Below, one piece after another: positions 53,101 to 61,701 of a DNA stretch of 64,000 bases. Source of the stretch: Clostridium grantii DSM 8605. Its GTDB lineage: Bacteria; Bacillota; Clostridia; Clostridiales; Clostridiaceae. Location of the stretch: the NCBI RefSeq assembly GCF_900129965.1, contig NZ_FQXM01000005.1:1-64000 (forward strand), read 5' to 3'. Made by a program: the position numbers and the translations under genes. The first letter of the stretch is position 1. Each line of letters opens with the position of its first letter. Below the pieces are notes generated by a model. It searched no databases. It was not told the DNA's origin and saw only the letters and a program-made list of their open reading frames with translations.

Positions 53101-54918
53101 ATGAAAGTAATTGCGGGGGTAGACGTTGGAAATTCTACCACTGAGGTTTGTATTTCAAAAATTGATAATAATGGTAAATTTCAATTTATTAGCAGTGGTA
53201 TTAGTAAAACTACTGGAATAAAAGGAACAGAGGATAATGTTAAAGGAATAAGTGCTGCATTAAATAATGCTCTTGATAAAACAAATATAAGAATTAGTGA
53301 TATTGATTCTATTAGGATAAATGAAGCGGCACCTGTAATTGGTGATACGGCCATGGAAACAATAACTGAAACCATAATAACAGAATCCACTATGATAGGT
53401 CATAATCCTTCTACTCCAGGAGGAGAAGGTCTTGGACTAGGGATTACCATTAATATCAATGATATGAATAAAGCTGATATGAATAAAGATTATGTAGTTA
53501 TAATTCCCCAATCTTTAGATTATGAAGATGCCTCTGAAAAAATAAACTTGGCACTAAAAAATAAAATAAAAATCAAAGCAGCTATTGTACAAAAGGATGA
53601 AGCAGTATTAATTTGTAACAGAATAAATACTGTTATTCCCATAGTAGATGAAATTAAATATATTGAAAAAATCCCTCTGGATAAATTTGCAGCTGTAGAA
53701 GTTGCAAAATCAGGTCATACCATTAAGGTATTATCAAATCCTTATGGAATTGCTACAATATTTAATTTGAATTCTGAGGAAACTAAAAGAGTTATTCCTA
53801 TAGCAAAAAGTTTAATTGGTATAAGATCAGCTATAGTAATAAAAACTCCTGAAGGTGAAGTGCAAGAAAAAGTAATTCCGTCAGGCAAACTTCTTATAAA
53901 AGCTAATAATAGCACTGAAAAAGTAGATGTAGATTCTGGTGCAGAAGCAATAATGAGTTTGGTAAATAGAATTGAAGAAATTGAAGATATATCAGGCGAA
54001 GCGGCTACAAATGTAGGGGGAATGATTAGTTCAGTAAAAAATACAATGGCAGAGTTGACAAATGAAAATATTTTAGATATTAAAATAAAAGACATTTTAG
54101 CCATTGACACTTTTTTCCCTAAAAAAGTAGTTGGTGGATTAGCAGAAGAAACTTTTATGGAAAATGCTGTGGCGGTTGCTGCCATGGTAAAAACTAAAAA
54201 ATTACCCATGGATAGAATAGCTTCAAAGTTAAGTGCACTCACTAATATTGATGTACAAGTAGCAGGGGTAGAGGCAGTAATGGCAACATTGGGAGCGTTT
54301 ACTACACCGGGAACAAAATTACCTCTTGCAATTTTAGATATTGGTGGAGGTTCAACGGATGCGGCAGTACTTCATGAAGATGGATTAATTAAGTCTATTC
54401 ATTTAGCTGGGGCAGGTGAGATGGTAACAATGATCATAAACTCAGAACTTGGATTAAGTGATAGAAGTATTGCAGAAGATATAAAAAAGTATCCAATAGC
54501 AAAAGTTGAGAGTTTATTCCACATAAAAATGGAGAATGATGAAATAAAATTCTTTCAGGAGCCGCTAGAAGCTAGATTCTTTGGTAGAATAGTTATTTTA
54601 AAAAATAACGAGATGTTACCAATTTATAAAGATGTAAATTTAGAGAAAATAATTAGTGTTAGAAAAAGTGCAAAAGAAAGGGTTTTTGTACAAAATTCCT
54701 TGAGAGCTCTCAAACAAATTGCTCCTATGAACAATTTGAGAAATATACCTAATGTAGTTTTAGTGGGTGGCTCAGCTTTAGATTTTGAGATACCAGAAAT
54801 GATTTTATCACAGCTATCCAAATATAAAATTGTGTCTGGCAGAGGAAATATTCGAAGTGTTGAAGGCCCAAGAAATGCAGTGGCAACAGGATTGGTTATG
54901 TCCTATGTTGGGAATTAA
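53101..54918 (+). CDS. pduG: Diol dehydratase reactivase, large subunit
   Basis: 605 residues. An actin/Hsp70-like ATPase that exchanges damaged cobalamin from the dehydratase. IAGVDVGNSTTEVCI is the phosphate-binding motif, GHNPSTPGGEGLGLG a family signature, PLAILDIGGGSTDAAVLHED the second ATP motif, and VVLVGGSALDFEIPEMI lies near the C terminus. The ribosome site GAGGCGATGAT immediately precedes ATG 53101, 10 nt after pduE. Confidence 0.96.
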   Translation: MKVIAGVDVGNSTTEVCISKIDNNGKFQFISSGISKTTGIKGTEDNVKGISAALNNALDKTNIRISDIDSIRINEAAPVIGDTAMETITETIITESTMIGHNPSTPGGEGLGLGITININDMNKADMNKDYVVIIPQSLDYEDASEKINLALKNKIKIKAAIVQKDEAVLICNRINTVIPIVDEIKYIEKIPLDKFAAVEVAKSGHTIKVLSNPYGIATIFNLNSEETKRVIPIAKSLIGIRSAIVIKTPEGEVQEKVIPSGKLLIKANNSTEKVDVDSGAEAIMSLVNRIEEIEDISGEAATNVGGMISSVKNTMAELTNENILDIKIKDILAIDTFFPKKVVGGLAEETFMENAVAVAAMVKTKKLPMDRIASKLSALTNIDVQVAGVEAVMATLGAFTTPGTKLPLAILDIGGGSTDAAVLHEDGLIKSIHLAGAGEMVTMIINSELGLSDRSIAEDIKKYPIAKVESLFHIKMENDEIKFFQEPLEARFFGRIVILKNNEMLPIYKDVNLEKIISVRKSAKERVFVQNSLRALKQIAPMNNLRNIPNVVLVGGSALDFEIPEMILSQLSKYKIVSGRGNIRSVEGPRNAVATGLVMSYVGN

Positions 54919-54927
54919 GGTGATTAT

Positions 54928-55263
54928 ATGTATAAGAATAAACCAGTAATTAATATATTTACTCATAATTGTAATAGTCAAGTATTAAAAGAGATATTTG
55001 CAGGAATAGAGGAAGAAGGACTTCCTTATGAAATATCTGAAATGGTTTATAAAGATGTTGATAGATTATCCTATGAAGCCTCAACTAATTCTTCTTTAGA
55101 AGTAGGCATTGGAGTAAATGAGTATGAAGTGGCTATTCATGTTAGACAAATGAAAAAAGGAGAATATTTATTTGAGTATTCTGGTTATAAATTAAAGCAT
55201 ATGAGAGTTTTAGGTTCAAATGCTGCTCGCTATGCTAAGAAAATACCTTTTAAAATAATATAA
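54928..55263 (+). CDS. pduH: Diol dehydratase reactivase, small subunit
   Basis: 111 residues. INIFTHNCNSQVLKEIFAGI, EEEGLPYEI and SNAARYAKKIPFK match PduH/DdrB. Its fold resembles the medium dehydratase subunit, and FAGIEEEG and NAARYAK are shared with pduD here. AAGGTGATTAT lies before ATG 54928. Confidence 0.94.
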   Translation: MYKNKPVINIFTHNCNSQVLKEIFAGIEEEGLPYEISEMVYKDVDRLSYEASTNSSLEVGIGVNEYEVAIHVRQMKKGEYLFEYSGYKLKHMRVLGSNAARYAKKIPFKII

Positions 55264-55278
55264 AAATTAGGTGGTAAG

Positions 55279-56241
55279 ATGAGTGTAACTACTAAAACTG
55301 GAGATAGTGGATTCACATGTTTATTAAATTCAGAAGAAGTACCTAAGTATGATGTGAGAGTTGAAACAACAGGTGATATGGATGAATTAACAAGCTATTT
55401 AGGATTAGCAAAATCTCAAATAGATTTATATGAAATAAAAAATGAACTTGAAAAGATTCAGCAAAATATGATAACACTTATGGCACATATATCTTGTGGA
55501 GATGAAAACAGCTACTTAATCCCAGAAATTGAATTAATAAGACTCGAAGAAATAATCAATAACTTTGAGAGTAAATATCCTAAATTTAAAAAATTTATTC
55601 TTCCTGGAAGTAGTAAAGAATCAGCTACGCTAGATGTTGCTAGAGCAGTTTCTAGAAGAATTGAAAGACACTTATTAACTTTGGATAGATTGTATCCTGT
55701 AAATTTAATAAACAGAAAATATGTAAATAGGTTATCAGATTTTCTTTATGTATCTGCAAGATATTTAGAATCTTTGAAAAAAAATACTTTTGGAGATGAT
55801 GACTCCTTGTACTCGGATAATACAGAAAAAAAAGAATTGAATCTAAAGGTTGCTAAAAATATATTGGAAATCACTGAACAATATGCAAATACAATTAATT
55901 TAAAGGTTGTTATTGCAGTAGCTAATAAATGGGGGCATATAATTGCTGTACATTTTATGGATGATGCATTACCAGGGAGTTTTGATATAGCTGTAAATAA
56001 AGCCTTTACTTCTGCTTCTTTAAGAATGCCTACGAATGAATTGGGAGATTTGGCAACAAATGGTCAACCTTTTTATGGCATTAACAATACAAATAATAAT
56101 AGAATAGTAATTTTTGCAGGAGGCTATCCTTTGATTTATAAGGGAGAAGTTGTTGGAGCAATAGGAGTAAGTGGAGGCTCAGCAGCCCAAGATAATGAAA
56201 TTGCTGCTTATGGAGCTAGTTCTATAAAGGAGGTATTATGA
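55279..56241 (+). CDS. pduO: ATP:cob(I)alamin adenosyltransferase with C-terminal GlcG/HbpS-type domain
   Basis: 320 residues in two parts. Residues 1-170 are a PduO-type adenosyltransferase: TKTGDSGFTCL (ATP), LPGSSKESATLDVARAVSRR, RLSDFLYVSARYLE. Residues 185-320 are a DUF336/GlcG-HbpS domain (VAKNILEITEQYANTI, GSFDIAVNKAFTSASL, GGYPLIYKGEVVGAIGVSGG). It makes the adenosylcobalamin used by PduCDE. This two-domain form is common in pdu operons. Its stop overlaps the pduP start region (TTATGATG). Confidence 0.94.
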   Translation: MSVTTKTGDSGFTCLLNSEEVPKYDVRVETTGDMDELTSYLGLAKSQIDLYEIKNELEKIQQNMITLMAHISCGDENSYLIPEIELIRLEEIINNFESKYPKFKKFILPGSSKESATLDVARAVSRRIERHLLTLDRLYPVNLINRKYVNRLSDFLYVSARYLESLKKNTFGDDDSLYSDNTEKKELNLKVAKNILEITEQYANTINLKVVIAVANKWGHIIAVHFMDDALPGSFDIAVNKAFTSASLRMPTNELGDLATNGQPFYGINNTNNNRIVIFAGGYPLIYKGEVVGAIGVSGGSAAQDNEIAAYGASSIKEVL

Positions 56242-57647
56242 TGGCTATAAATGAAAGCCAAATTGAAGAAATAGTTAAACAAGTTCTTCTAAATGTATCA
56301 GGAACAACAAAAGTTAAAAATGAGAATAAAGCAATAGGAATTTTTGAGGATATAGAAGAGGCTATAGATGCTGCTAAAATAGCTCAAAAAAAGATTAAGA
56401 AAATGTCAATGGAACAAAGAGAAAAAATCATAACAAGAATAAGAGAAAAAACTAGAGAAAATGCAAAAATAATGTCTGAAATGGCTGTTGAAGAAACTGG
56501 TATGGGTAGAGTGGATCATAAAATATTAAAGCATCTACTAGTAGCAGATAAAACACCTGGAACAGAAGATATAACAACCACTGCATGGTCAGGGGATAAT
56601 GGTTTAACTTTAATAGAAATGGGTGCCTTTGGGGTAATCGGTGGAATAACACCAAGTACAAATCCAAGCTGCACAGTATTGTGTAACTCCATTGGAATGA
56701 TAGCTGGAGGAAATACAGTAGTATTCAACCCACATCCAGGTGCAGTAAAGGTTTCAAATTATGCAGTTACATTAGTAAATGAAGCTTCTGTAGAATGTGG
56801 TGGGCCTGAGAATATAGCTTGTTCAGTTACAAAACCTACATTGGATAGTGGAAAAATACTAATGACTCATAAGGATATTGCTTTACTAGCAGTAACTGGA
56901 GGTCCTGGAGTTGTTACAGCTGCTTTAAAATCAGGAAAAAGAGCTTTAGGAGCTGGAGCAGGTAATCCACCAGTTGTAGTTGATGAAACAGCAGATTTAC
57001 AAAGCGCCGCTAAACATATTGTAGATGGAGCAACTTTTGATAATAATTTACCATGTATTGCAGAAAAAGAAGTTGTTGCTGTTGAATCAATAGTAGAAGA
57101 ATTAAAATACCATATGATTAATAACGGATGTTATGAATTAAAAGGTTCTGATATAGATAAATTAGTGAATACAGTTTTAATAAACAATAATGGCATAATT
57201 GGTTTAAATAGAGATTGTGTTGGTAAAGATGCAAAAGTTATTTTGAAAAAACTAGGTATAGAGGTAGATGATAGTATAAGATGTATTATTTTTGATGCAG
57301 ATGAAGATCATATTTTAGTTTTAGAAGAATTGATGATGCCAATACTTGGAATTGTTAAAGTTGAAAATGTTGATGAAGCTATTAAACTTGCAGTTAGATA
57401 TGAACATGGGAATAGACATTCAGCTCATATGCATTCAAAAAATATTGATAATCTAACTAAATACGGCAGAGAAATTGATACAGCTATATTTGTTAAAAAT
57501 GCACCATCTTACTCTGCACTAGGATTTAATGGTGAAGGTTATTGTACTTTTACAATAGCAAGTAGAACAGGTGAAGGATTAACTTCTGGAAAAACATTTA
57601 CTAAAAGTAGAAGATGTGTTTTATCAGATGGTTTATCAATTAGATAA
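56241..57647 (+). CDS. pduP: CoA-acylating propionaldehyde dehydrogenase
   Basis: About 468 residues. Two ATGs are possible (56238 and 56241); AAAGGAGG at 56226-56233 spaces better to 56241. The N-terminal helix ESQIEEIVKQVLLNVSG is an encapsulation-type peptide. The aldehyde dehydrogenase part has FGVIGGITPSTNPSCTV, VFNPHPGAVKVSNYAVTLVN, LLAVTGGPGVVTAALKSGKR and NNLPCIAEKEVVAV with the catalytic Cys. It oxidises propionaldehyde to propionyl-CoA inside the compartment with NAD+. Confidence 0.95.
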   Translation: MAINESQIEEIVKQVLLNVSGTTKVKNENKAIGIFEDIEEAIDAAKIAQKKIKKMSMEQREKIITRIREKTRENAKIMSEMAVEETGMGRVDHKILKHLLVADKTPGTEDITTTAWSGDNGLTLIEMGAFGVIGGITPSTNPSCTVLCNSIGMIAGGNTVVFNPHPGAVKVSNYAVTLVNEASVECGGPENIACSVTKPTLDSGKILMTHKDIALLAVTGGPGVVTAALKSGKRALGAGAGNPPVVVDETADLQSAAKHIVDGATFDNNLPCIAEKEVVAVESIVEELKYHMINNGCYELKGSDIDKLVNTVLINNNGIIGLNRDCVGKDAKVILKKLGIEVDDSIRCIIFDADEDHILVLEELMMPILGIVKVENVDEAIKLAVRYEHGNRHSAHMHSKNIDNLTKYGREIDTAIFVKNAPSYSALGFNGEGYCTFTIASRTGEGLTSGKTFTKSRRCVLSDGLSIR

Positions 57648-57659
57648 GGAGAGAATATA

Positions 57660-58871
57660 ATGGAAATCAATCAAATTAATGTTGAAGAAATTGTTAAACA
57701 AATTCTTTCAGAAATGAAAGGTGGACCAGTTACTAGTAGTCAAACGCCAAGTACAAATATGCCTAAAACATCTAAAGTTGCTTTGCTTACTGGAAAACAA
57801 AAGATTGAAGTTAGAGAATACCCAATTCCTGAAATTGGTGACGATGAAATGTTAGTTAAGGTTGAAGGCTGTGGAGTATGTGGAACAGACGTTCATGAGT
57901 ACAAAGGTGATCCATTCGGTTTAATTCCAGTAGTACTTGGACATGAAGGTTCTGGTCAAATTATTAAAATGGGTAAGAACATAAAAAGAGATAGCATGGG
58001 CAAAGTAGTGAATCTAGGAGATAAAATAGTTACATGTGTTATTCCGTGTGGACATTGTGATGCATGCTTAAATACACCATCTAGAACTAATCTTTGTGAA
58101 AATACTGGAATATATGGCTTGATTTCAGATGATGAAACACATTTAAATGGATGGTTTTCTGAGTACTTAGTGGTGAGAAAAGGCTCTACCTTCTTTACAG
58201 TTAATGATATGGATCTAGATTCAAGATTATTAATCGAACCAGCAGCAGTTGTAGTTCATGCTGTAGAGAGAGCTAAAACAACGGGTTTATTAAAATTCAA
58301 TTCTAAAGTTGTTGTTCAAGGTTGTGGACCAATAGGATTATTACTAATATCTGTAGTTAGAACTTTAGGGGTAGAGAATATAATTGCTATAGATGGTGAT
58401 GATGCAAGACTTTCAATGGCAAAAGAAATGGGAGCAACTGATACTATTAATTTCATGAACCATAAGGGAATTGATGCTTTAGTAGGAGCAGTAAAAGATG
58501 CAACAAATGGTTTGGGTGCAGACTTTGCTTTCCAATGTACTGGGGTTCCAGTAGCAGCAGCTAATGTTTGGAAGTTTGTAAAAAGAGGTGGAGGACTTTG
58601 TGAAGTTGGTTTCTTTGTAGATAATGGAGACTGCACAATCAATCCTCATTATGATATTTGTAATAAAGAAATAACTTTAGTTGGTTCATGGGTTTATTCT
58701 CCACAGGACTACCCAATAACCTTTGATTTTATTAAAAGAGCAAAATCAATTGGTTTACCTCTTGAAAAGCTAATAACACACAGATATACAATAGATGAAA
58801 TGAATGAAGCTATGGAAACTAATATGAAACAATTAGGAATAAAAGTAGTTTTCATAAACGATAAATTTTAG
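57660..58871 (+). CDS. Zinc-dependent alcohol dehydrogenase with N-terminal encapsulation peptide
   Basis: 403 residues. Residues 1-20 (NQINVEEIVKQILSEMKG) form an amphipathic helix very like the PduP one (both contain EEIVKQ(V/I)L), followed by a Pro/Thr/Ser linker to about residue 36. The rest is a medium-chain dehydrogenase: GVCGTDVHEYKG (catalytic zinc), GHEGSGQI, four structural-zinc Cys within CGHCDACLNTPSRTNLC and VVQGCGPIGLLLI (NAD). It takes the place of the iron-type PduQ, which is unrelated in fold. It may reduce lactaldehyde to 1,2-propanediol, propionaldehyde to propanol, or both, while recycling NAD+ in the shell. Confidence 0.93.
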   Translation: MEINQINVEEIVKQILSEMKGGPVTSSQTPSTNMPKTSKVALLTGKQKIEVREYPIPEIGDDEMLVKVEGCGVCGTDVHEYKGDPFGLIPVVLGHEGSGQIIKMGKNIKRDSMGKVVNLGDKIVTCVIPCGHCDACLNTPSRTNLCENTGIYGLISDDETHLNGWFSEYLVVRKGSTFFTVNDMDLDSRLLIEPAAVVVHAVERAKTTGLLKFNSKVVVQGCGPIGLLLISVVRTLGVENIIAIDGDDARLSMAKEMGATDTINFMNHKGIDALVGAVKDATNGLGADFAFQCTGVPVAAANVWKFVKRGGGLCEVGFFVDNGDCTINPHYDICNKEITLVGSWVYSPQDYPITFDFIKRAKSIGLPLEKLITHRYTIDEMNEAMETNMKQLGIKVVFINDKF

Positions 58872-58882
58872 GAGAATGAATA

Positions 58883-59191
58883 ATGGCACATGCAATAGGT
58901 TTTATTGAAGTTTTTGGTATGACAACTGCCTTGGTTGCTGCAGATGCTGGATGCAAAGCAGCAAATGTGACAATAGAAGCTCTTGACAAAAACAAACCAG
59001 GAAATGCAGATAGTCTTCCTGTACCTTTATTAATTTGTGTGAAGTTTAGGGGAAGCGTAGTAGATGTCGAAATGGCAATTGAAGCAGCAAAAAGAGCCGC
59101 TAATACAGTTAGTGGATTTGTGATAGCTCACATAATACCAAACTGTGCATTAGATACAGAAAAACTAACAAAATTAAATTGCTTTGAATAA
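58883..59191 (+). CDS. BMC-H shell protein, diverged
   Basis: 102 residues with one BMC domain. AIGFIEVFGMTTALVAADAG is the start, and GSVVDVEMAIEAAKRAANTV and HIIPNCALD close the fold. The usual GSG pore segment is replaced by a longer acidic loop (NKPGNADSLPVP), so the pore differs from PduA. Hexamers of this type tile the shell facets. AGGAGAATG lies before ATG 58883. Confidence 0.92.
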   Translation: MAHAIGFIEVFGMTTALVAADAGCKAANVTIEALDKNKPGNADSLPVPLLICVKFRGSVVDVEMAIEAAKRAANTVSGFVIAHIIPNCALDTEKLTKLNCFE

Positions 59192-59230
59192 GTAAAATTA
59201 AAAAAAAATATATCTTTAGGAGGATTAATT

Positions 59231-59509
59231 ATGTTACAAGAAGCGTTAGGAATGATCGAAACAAGAGGTTTAATTGCAGCAATAGAAGCAGCAGATGCAA
59301 TGGTGAAAGCAGCAGATGTTACTTTAGTTGGAACAGAAAAAATTGGTTCAGGACTTGTTACTGTAATGGTTAGAGGAGATGTAGGAGCAGTTAAAGCAGC
59401 TACAGAAGTTGGTTCAAGTGCTGCATCAAGATTAGGAGAACTTGTGGCTGTACATGTAATTCCAAGACCACATGGAGATGTAGAGAAAATACTACCAATT
59501 GTAAAATAA
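59231..59509 (+). CDS. pduA: BMC-H shell protein, PduA/PduJ type
   Basis: 92 residues. EALGMIETRGLIAAIEAADA, KIGSGLVTVMVRGDVGAVKA and VIPRPHGDVEKILP are classic PduA/PduJ sequences, with the KIGSG pore loop. Strong AGGAGGA site. It forms facet hexamers whose pore passes small metabolites. Nearly the same protein is encoded as the C-terminal part of the 59841 gene. Confidence 0.96.
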   Translation: MLQEALGMIETRGLIAAIEAADAMVKAADVTLVGTEKIGSGLVTVMVRGDVGAVKAATEVGSSAASRLGELVAVHVIPRPHGDVEKILPIVK

Positions 59510-59531
59510 AATGGGATTAGGAGTGTAACTA

Positions 59532-59825
59532 TTGTTTGCCATAGGGATAGTAGAAGTTAGTGGATATGTAACATCAGTTGAAGTATTAGATGCTATGTTA
59601 AAAACAGCCAATGTTGAATTTGTAACCTCTGAAAAAAAACTAGGTGGAAGATTAGTAACTATAGTTGTTAAGGGAAATGTATCTGCAGTTACTGCGGCAG
59701 TTGAAATGGGCAAAGAAAGTGCAGATAAAGTAGGGAAAACCGTTGCTTCTGCAGTTATACCAAATCCACATGAGGAATTAATTAAGATTCTCAACATAAG
59801 TGCCAAGAAATACAATAATAAATAG
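59532..59825 (+). CDS. BMC-H shell protein, diverged
   Basis: 97 residues starting at TTG 59532 after TAGGAGTG. FAIGIVEVSGYVTSVEVLDA, EKKLGGRLVTIVVKGNVSAV and VIPNPHEELIKIL are BMC-domain motifs. The pore loop reads KLGGR, so an Arg probably lines or flanks the pore, unlike PduA. Confidence 0.92.
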   Translation: MFAIGIVEVSGYVTSVEVLDAMLKTANVEFVTSEKKLGGRLVTIVVKGNVSAVTAAVEMGKESADKVGKTVASAVIPNPHEELIKILNISAKKYNNK

Positions 59826-59840
59826 TAAAGTGGTGATAAC

Positions 59841-60428
59841 TTGGAAGAAAAAGAACAATTAAAATCACCTGAACTAAAGGAAAACCAAGAAAAAAATTTA
59901 ACGGTAACTAAAGTAAAAGCTTCAGGTAGAAATAAGTCTAATAATAAAAGTGCCAATACAACAAAGAATATAAAAAACGTTGTTGAAGTGAAAGATGAAG
60001 TAAAAGTAGTGAATGAAGTGGAAGTAGGAAACCAAGTTAAAATAGCAAGTGAAGCTAATAAGGATATTATTGAAGCAAATATTAATGAGAAAAAAGATAA
60101 GAAGGAAATTGCACAAAATAAAAATAGAAATTATAGGGAGGAAATAAAAATGGAACAACAAGCATTAGGAATGGTAGAAACAAGAGGTTTAGTAGCAGCA
60201 ATAGAAGCAGCAGATGCAATGGTAAAAGCTGCAAATGTTGTATTAATAGGAAGCGAAAAAATAGGTTCAGGATTAGTATCAGTAATGGTTAGAGGAGATG
60301 TTGGGGCTGTTAAAGCTGCTACAGAAACTGGAGCTAGAGCTGCAGAAAGATTAGGAGAATTAGTAGCAGTTCATGTAATTCCAAGACCTCACGGAGATGT
60401 TGAAAAAATATTACCACAAGAAAAATAA
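59841..60428 (+). CDS. BMC-H shell protein with 103-residue charged N-terminal extension and internal start (PduJ-like)
   Basis: The frame from TTG 59841 (GTGGTGAT ribosome site) encodes 195 residues. The first 103 are rich in Lys, Glu, Asn and Val (EVKDEVKVVNEVEVGNQVKI) with no known domain, probably disordered or coiled. The last 92 are a PduA/PduJ protein (QALGMVETRGLVAAIEAADA, KIGSGLVSVMVRGDVGAVKA, VIPRPHGDVEKILP). A perfect AGGGAGG at 60135-60141 sits 8 nt before an internal ATG at 60150, so a normal-length PduJ-like product is almost certainly also made. This recalls the two forms PduB and PduB' made by internal initiation. The long form may tether cargo or shell parts; that is inference. 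Confidence 0.88.
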   Translation: MEEKEQLKSPELKENQEKNLTVTKVKASGRNKSNNKSANTTKNIKNVVEVKDEVKVVNEVEVGNQVKIASEANKDIIEANINEKKDKKEIAQNKNRNYREEIKMEQQALGMVETRGLVAAIEAADAMVKAANVVLIGSEKIGSGLVSVMVRGDVGAVKAATETGARAAERLGELVAVHVIPRPHGDVEKILPQEK

Positions 60429-60452
60429 TTTTTATAAAAGAGTGTGATAAAA

Positions 60453-61106
60453 ATGAGTATTGATGTTAATTCGTTAATTGAGAGAATAGTTAAAGAGGAA
60501 GTTGAGAAGTTTGTAGAAAGCAATGATAAAGTAGCTTCTGATATAGTTCCAGTAGGTGTTTCTGCAAGACATGTACATGTATCTCAAAAGGATTTAGAAG
60601 TACTTTTTGGTGAAAATGCTACTCTTACTAAAAAGAAAGAATTAATGGGTGGACAATTTGCAGCTGAAGAATGTGTAACTTTATTAGGAAGTAAATTAAA
60701 TGCTATAGAAAAAGTTAGGATTCTTGGTCCGGTAAGGCAAGAAACCCAAGTAGAGTTAGCTAAAACAGATGCCATTAAATTAAAAATAAATGCACCAATA
60801 AGAGAATCAGGAAAAATTTCTGGATCTGCTTCCATAACTATAGTTGGCCCCAAAGGAGCAATAAATTTAAATGAAGGCTGTATAATTGCAAAGAGACATA
60901 TTCATATGTCACCTAAAGAAGCAGCTGCGATGAATGTTATAGATAATGACTTTGTTAACATTAAAGTTCCGGGAGAACGAGGCGGGATATTTACTAATGT
61001 TCAAGTTAGAGTCCATGACACGTATACATTAGAAATGCATATTGATACAGATGAAGCAAATGCTTTTGGTATAAAATGCGGACAACATCTTAAATTGATT
61101 AAATAA
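60453..61106 (+). CDS. pduL: Phosphate propanoyltransferase
   Basis: 217 residues. The ATG at 60453 follows GAGTGTGAT; GTG 60444 is less likely. The N-terminal helix DVNSLIERIVKEEVEKFV is an encapsulation-type peptide. The PduL core has VPVGVSARHVHVSQKDLEVL (zinc His), MGGQFAAEECVTLLG, RILGPVRQETQVELAKTDA and IIAKRHIHMSPKEA (second zinc His pair). It turns propionyl-CoA plus phosphate to propionyl-phosphate and recycles CoA inside the shell. Confidence 0.96.
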   Translation: MSIDVNSLIERIVKEEVEKFVESNDKVASDIVPVGVSARHVHVSQKDLEVLFGENATLTKKKELMGGQFAAEECVTLLGSKLNAIEKVRILGPVRQETQVELAKTDAIKLKINAPIRESGKISGSASITIVGPKGAINLNEGCIIAKRHIHMSPKEAAAMNVIDNDFVNIKVPGERGGIFTNVQVRVHDTYTLEMHIDTDEANAFGIKCGQHLKLIK

Positions 61107-61237
61107 TAAAAATGTGCTAGTTGTGGTTAAATTAAGTTCTCTATGACTAATACTAAAATCAGTTCACAGCACATAGTTAATAAGCTTTCTTTTAGTAAGC
61201 TAATATAGCTATTCCAGTTTAACTATTAAGTTATATA

Positions 61238-61307
61238 TGTACAAAACTCTTATAATCCGAGAGATTTTGTACAAGTATAAATTAAGTTTGACGAGGAAGT
61301 TCCTATA
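61238..61307 (+). repeat. Intergenic hairpin element, copy 2
   Basis: TGTACAAAACTCT (61238-61250) pairs with AGAGATTTTGTACA (61260-61273) with one bulged base, followed by the 17-mer AAGTATAAATTAAGTTT and CCTATA. The order and spacing match 41548-41647 on the other strand. It lies in the 246-bp gap between pduL and pduN, the only long gap of the operon, and has no T run. It may be an RNA processing signal, attenuator or dispersed repeat. Confidence 0.55.
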
Positions 61308-61352
61308 AAACTATGAACTGTGAACTGTAAATTATAAAATGGGGGTTATAAC

Positions 61353-61631
61353 GTGGTAGTTGGTAAGGTAGTGGGAACAATTGTTTCAACAAGAAAAGAC
61401 CCAAAATTAATAGGAAATAAATTTTTAGTAGTAGATATTTATGAAAAATTTGATAATGGAAATAAAGGCAAAATTTTAGCAATAGATAGTGTTGGTGCAG
61501 GTGTTGGAGATCTAGTTATTGTTACTTTGGGAAGTGCAGCTAGGTTTGCTTGTGATACTCCAGATATGCCAGTAGATGCAACCATAGTAGGAATTGTAGA
61601 TGATGAAAAGGATATAAGAATTAATAGCTAA
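61353..61631 (+). CDS. pduN: BMC-P vertex protein (EutN/CcmL family)
   Basis: 92 residues from GTG 61353 after GGGGGTT. VVGKVVGTIVSTRKDPKLIG, FLVVDIYEKF, LAIDSVGAGVGDLVIVTLGS and AARFACD are the standard motifs. Pentamers of this protein cap the vertices of the icosahedral shell. Confidence 0.95.
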   Translation: MVVGKVVGTIVSTRKDPKLIGNKFLVVDIYEKFDNGNKGKILAIDSVGAGVGDLVIVTLGSAARFACDTPDMPVDATIVGIVDDEKDIRINS

Positions 61632-61701
61632 TAAAAAACAATAGTTCTCAATATAGCCAGTAGCTTGAAGTGTTAGCTCTGTGCATAAAAGAGGTGTATA
61701 T

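Noticed and set aside
53742..54242. 166-residue antisense frame inside pduG
   Set aside because: It lies wholly within a conserved gene and has no ribosome site or recognisable domain; a shadow frame.
61107..61352. Possible small gene or ncRNA between pduL and pduN
   Set aside because: No frame with a start and ribosome site of useful length; only the hairpin element is supported, so no RNA gene is claimed.
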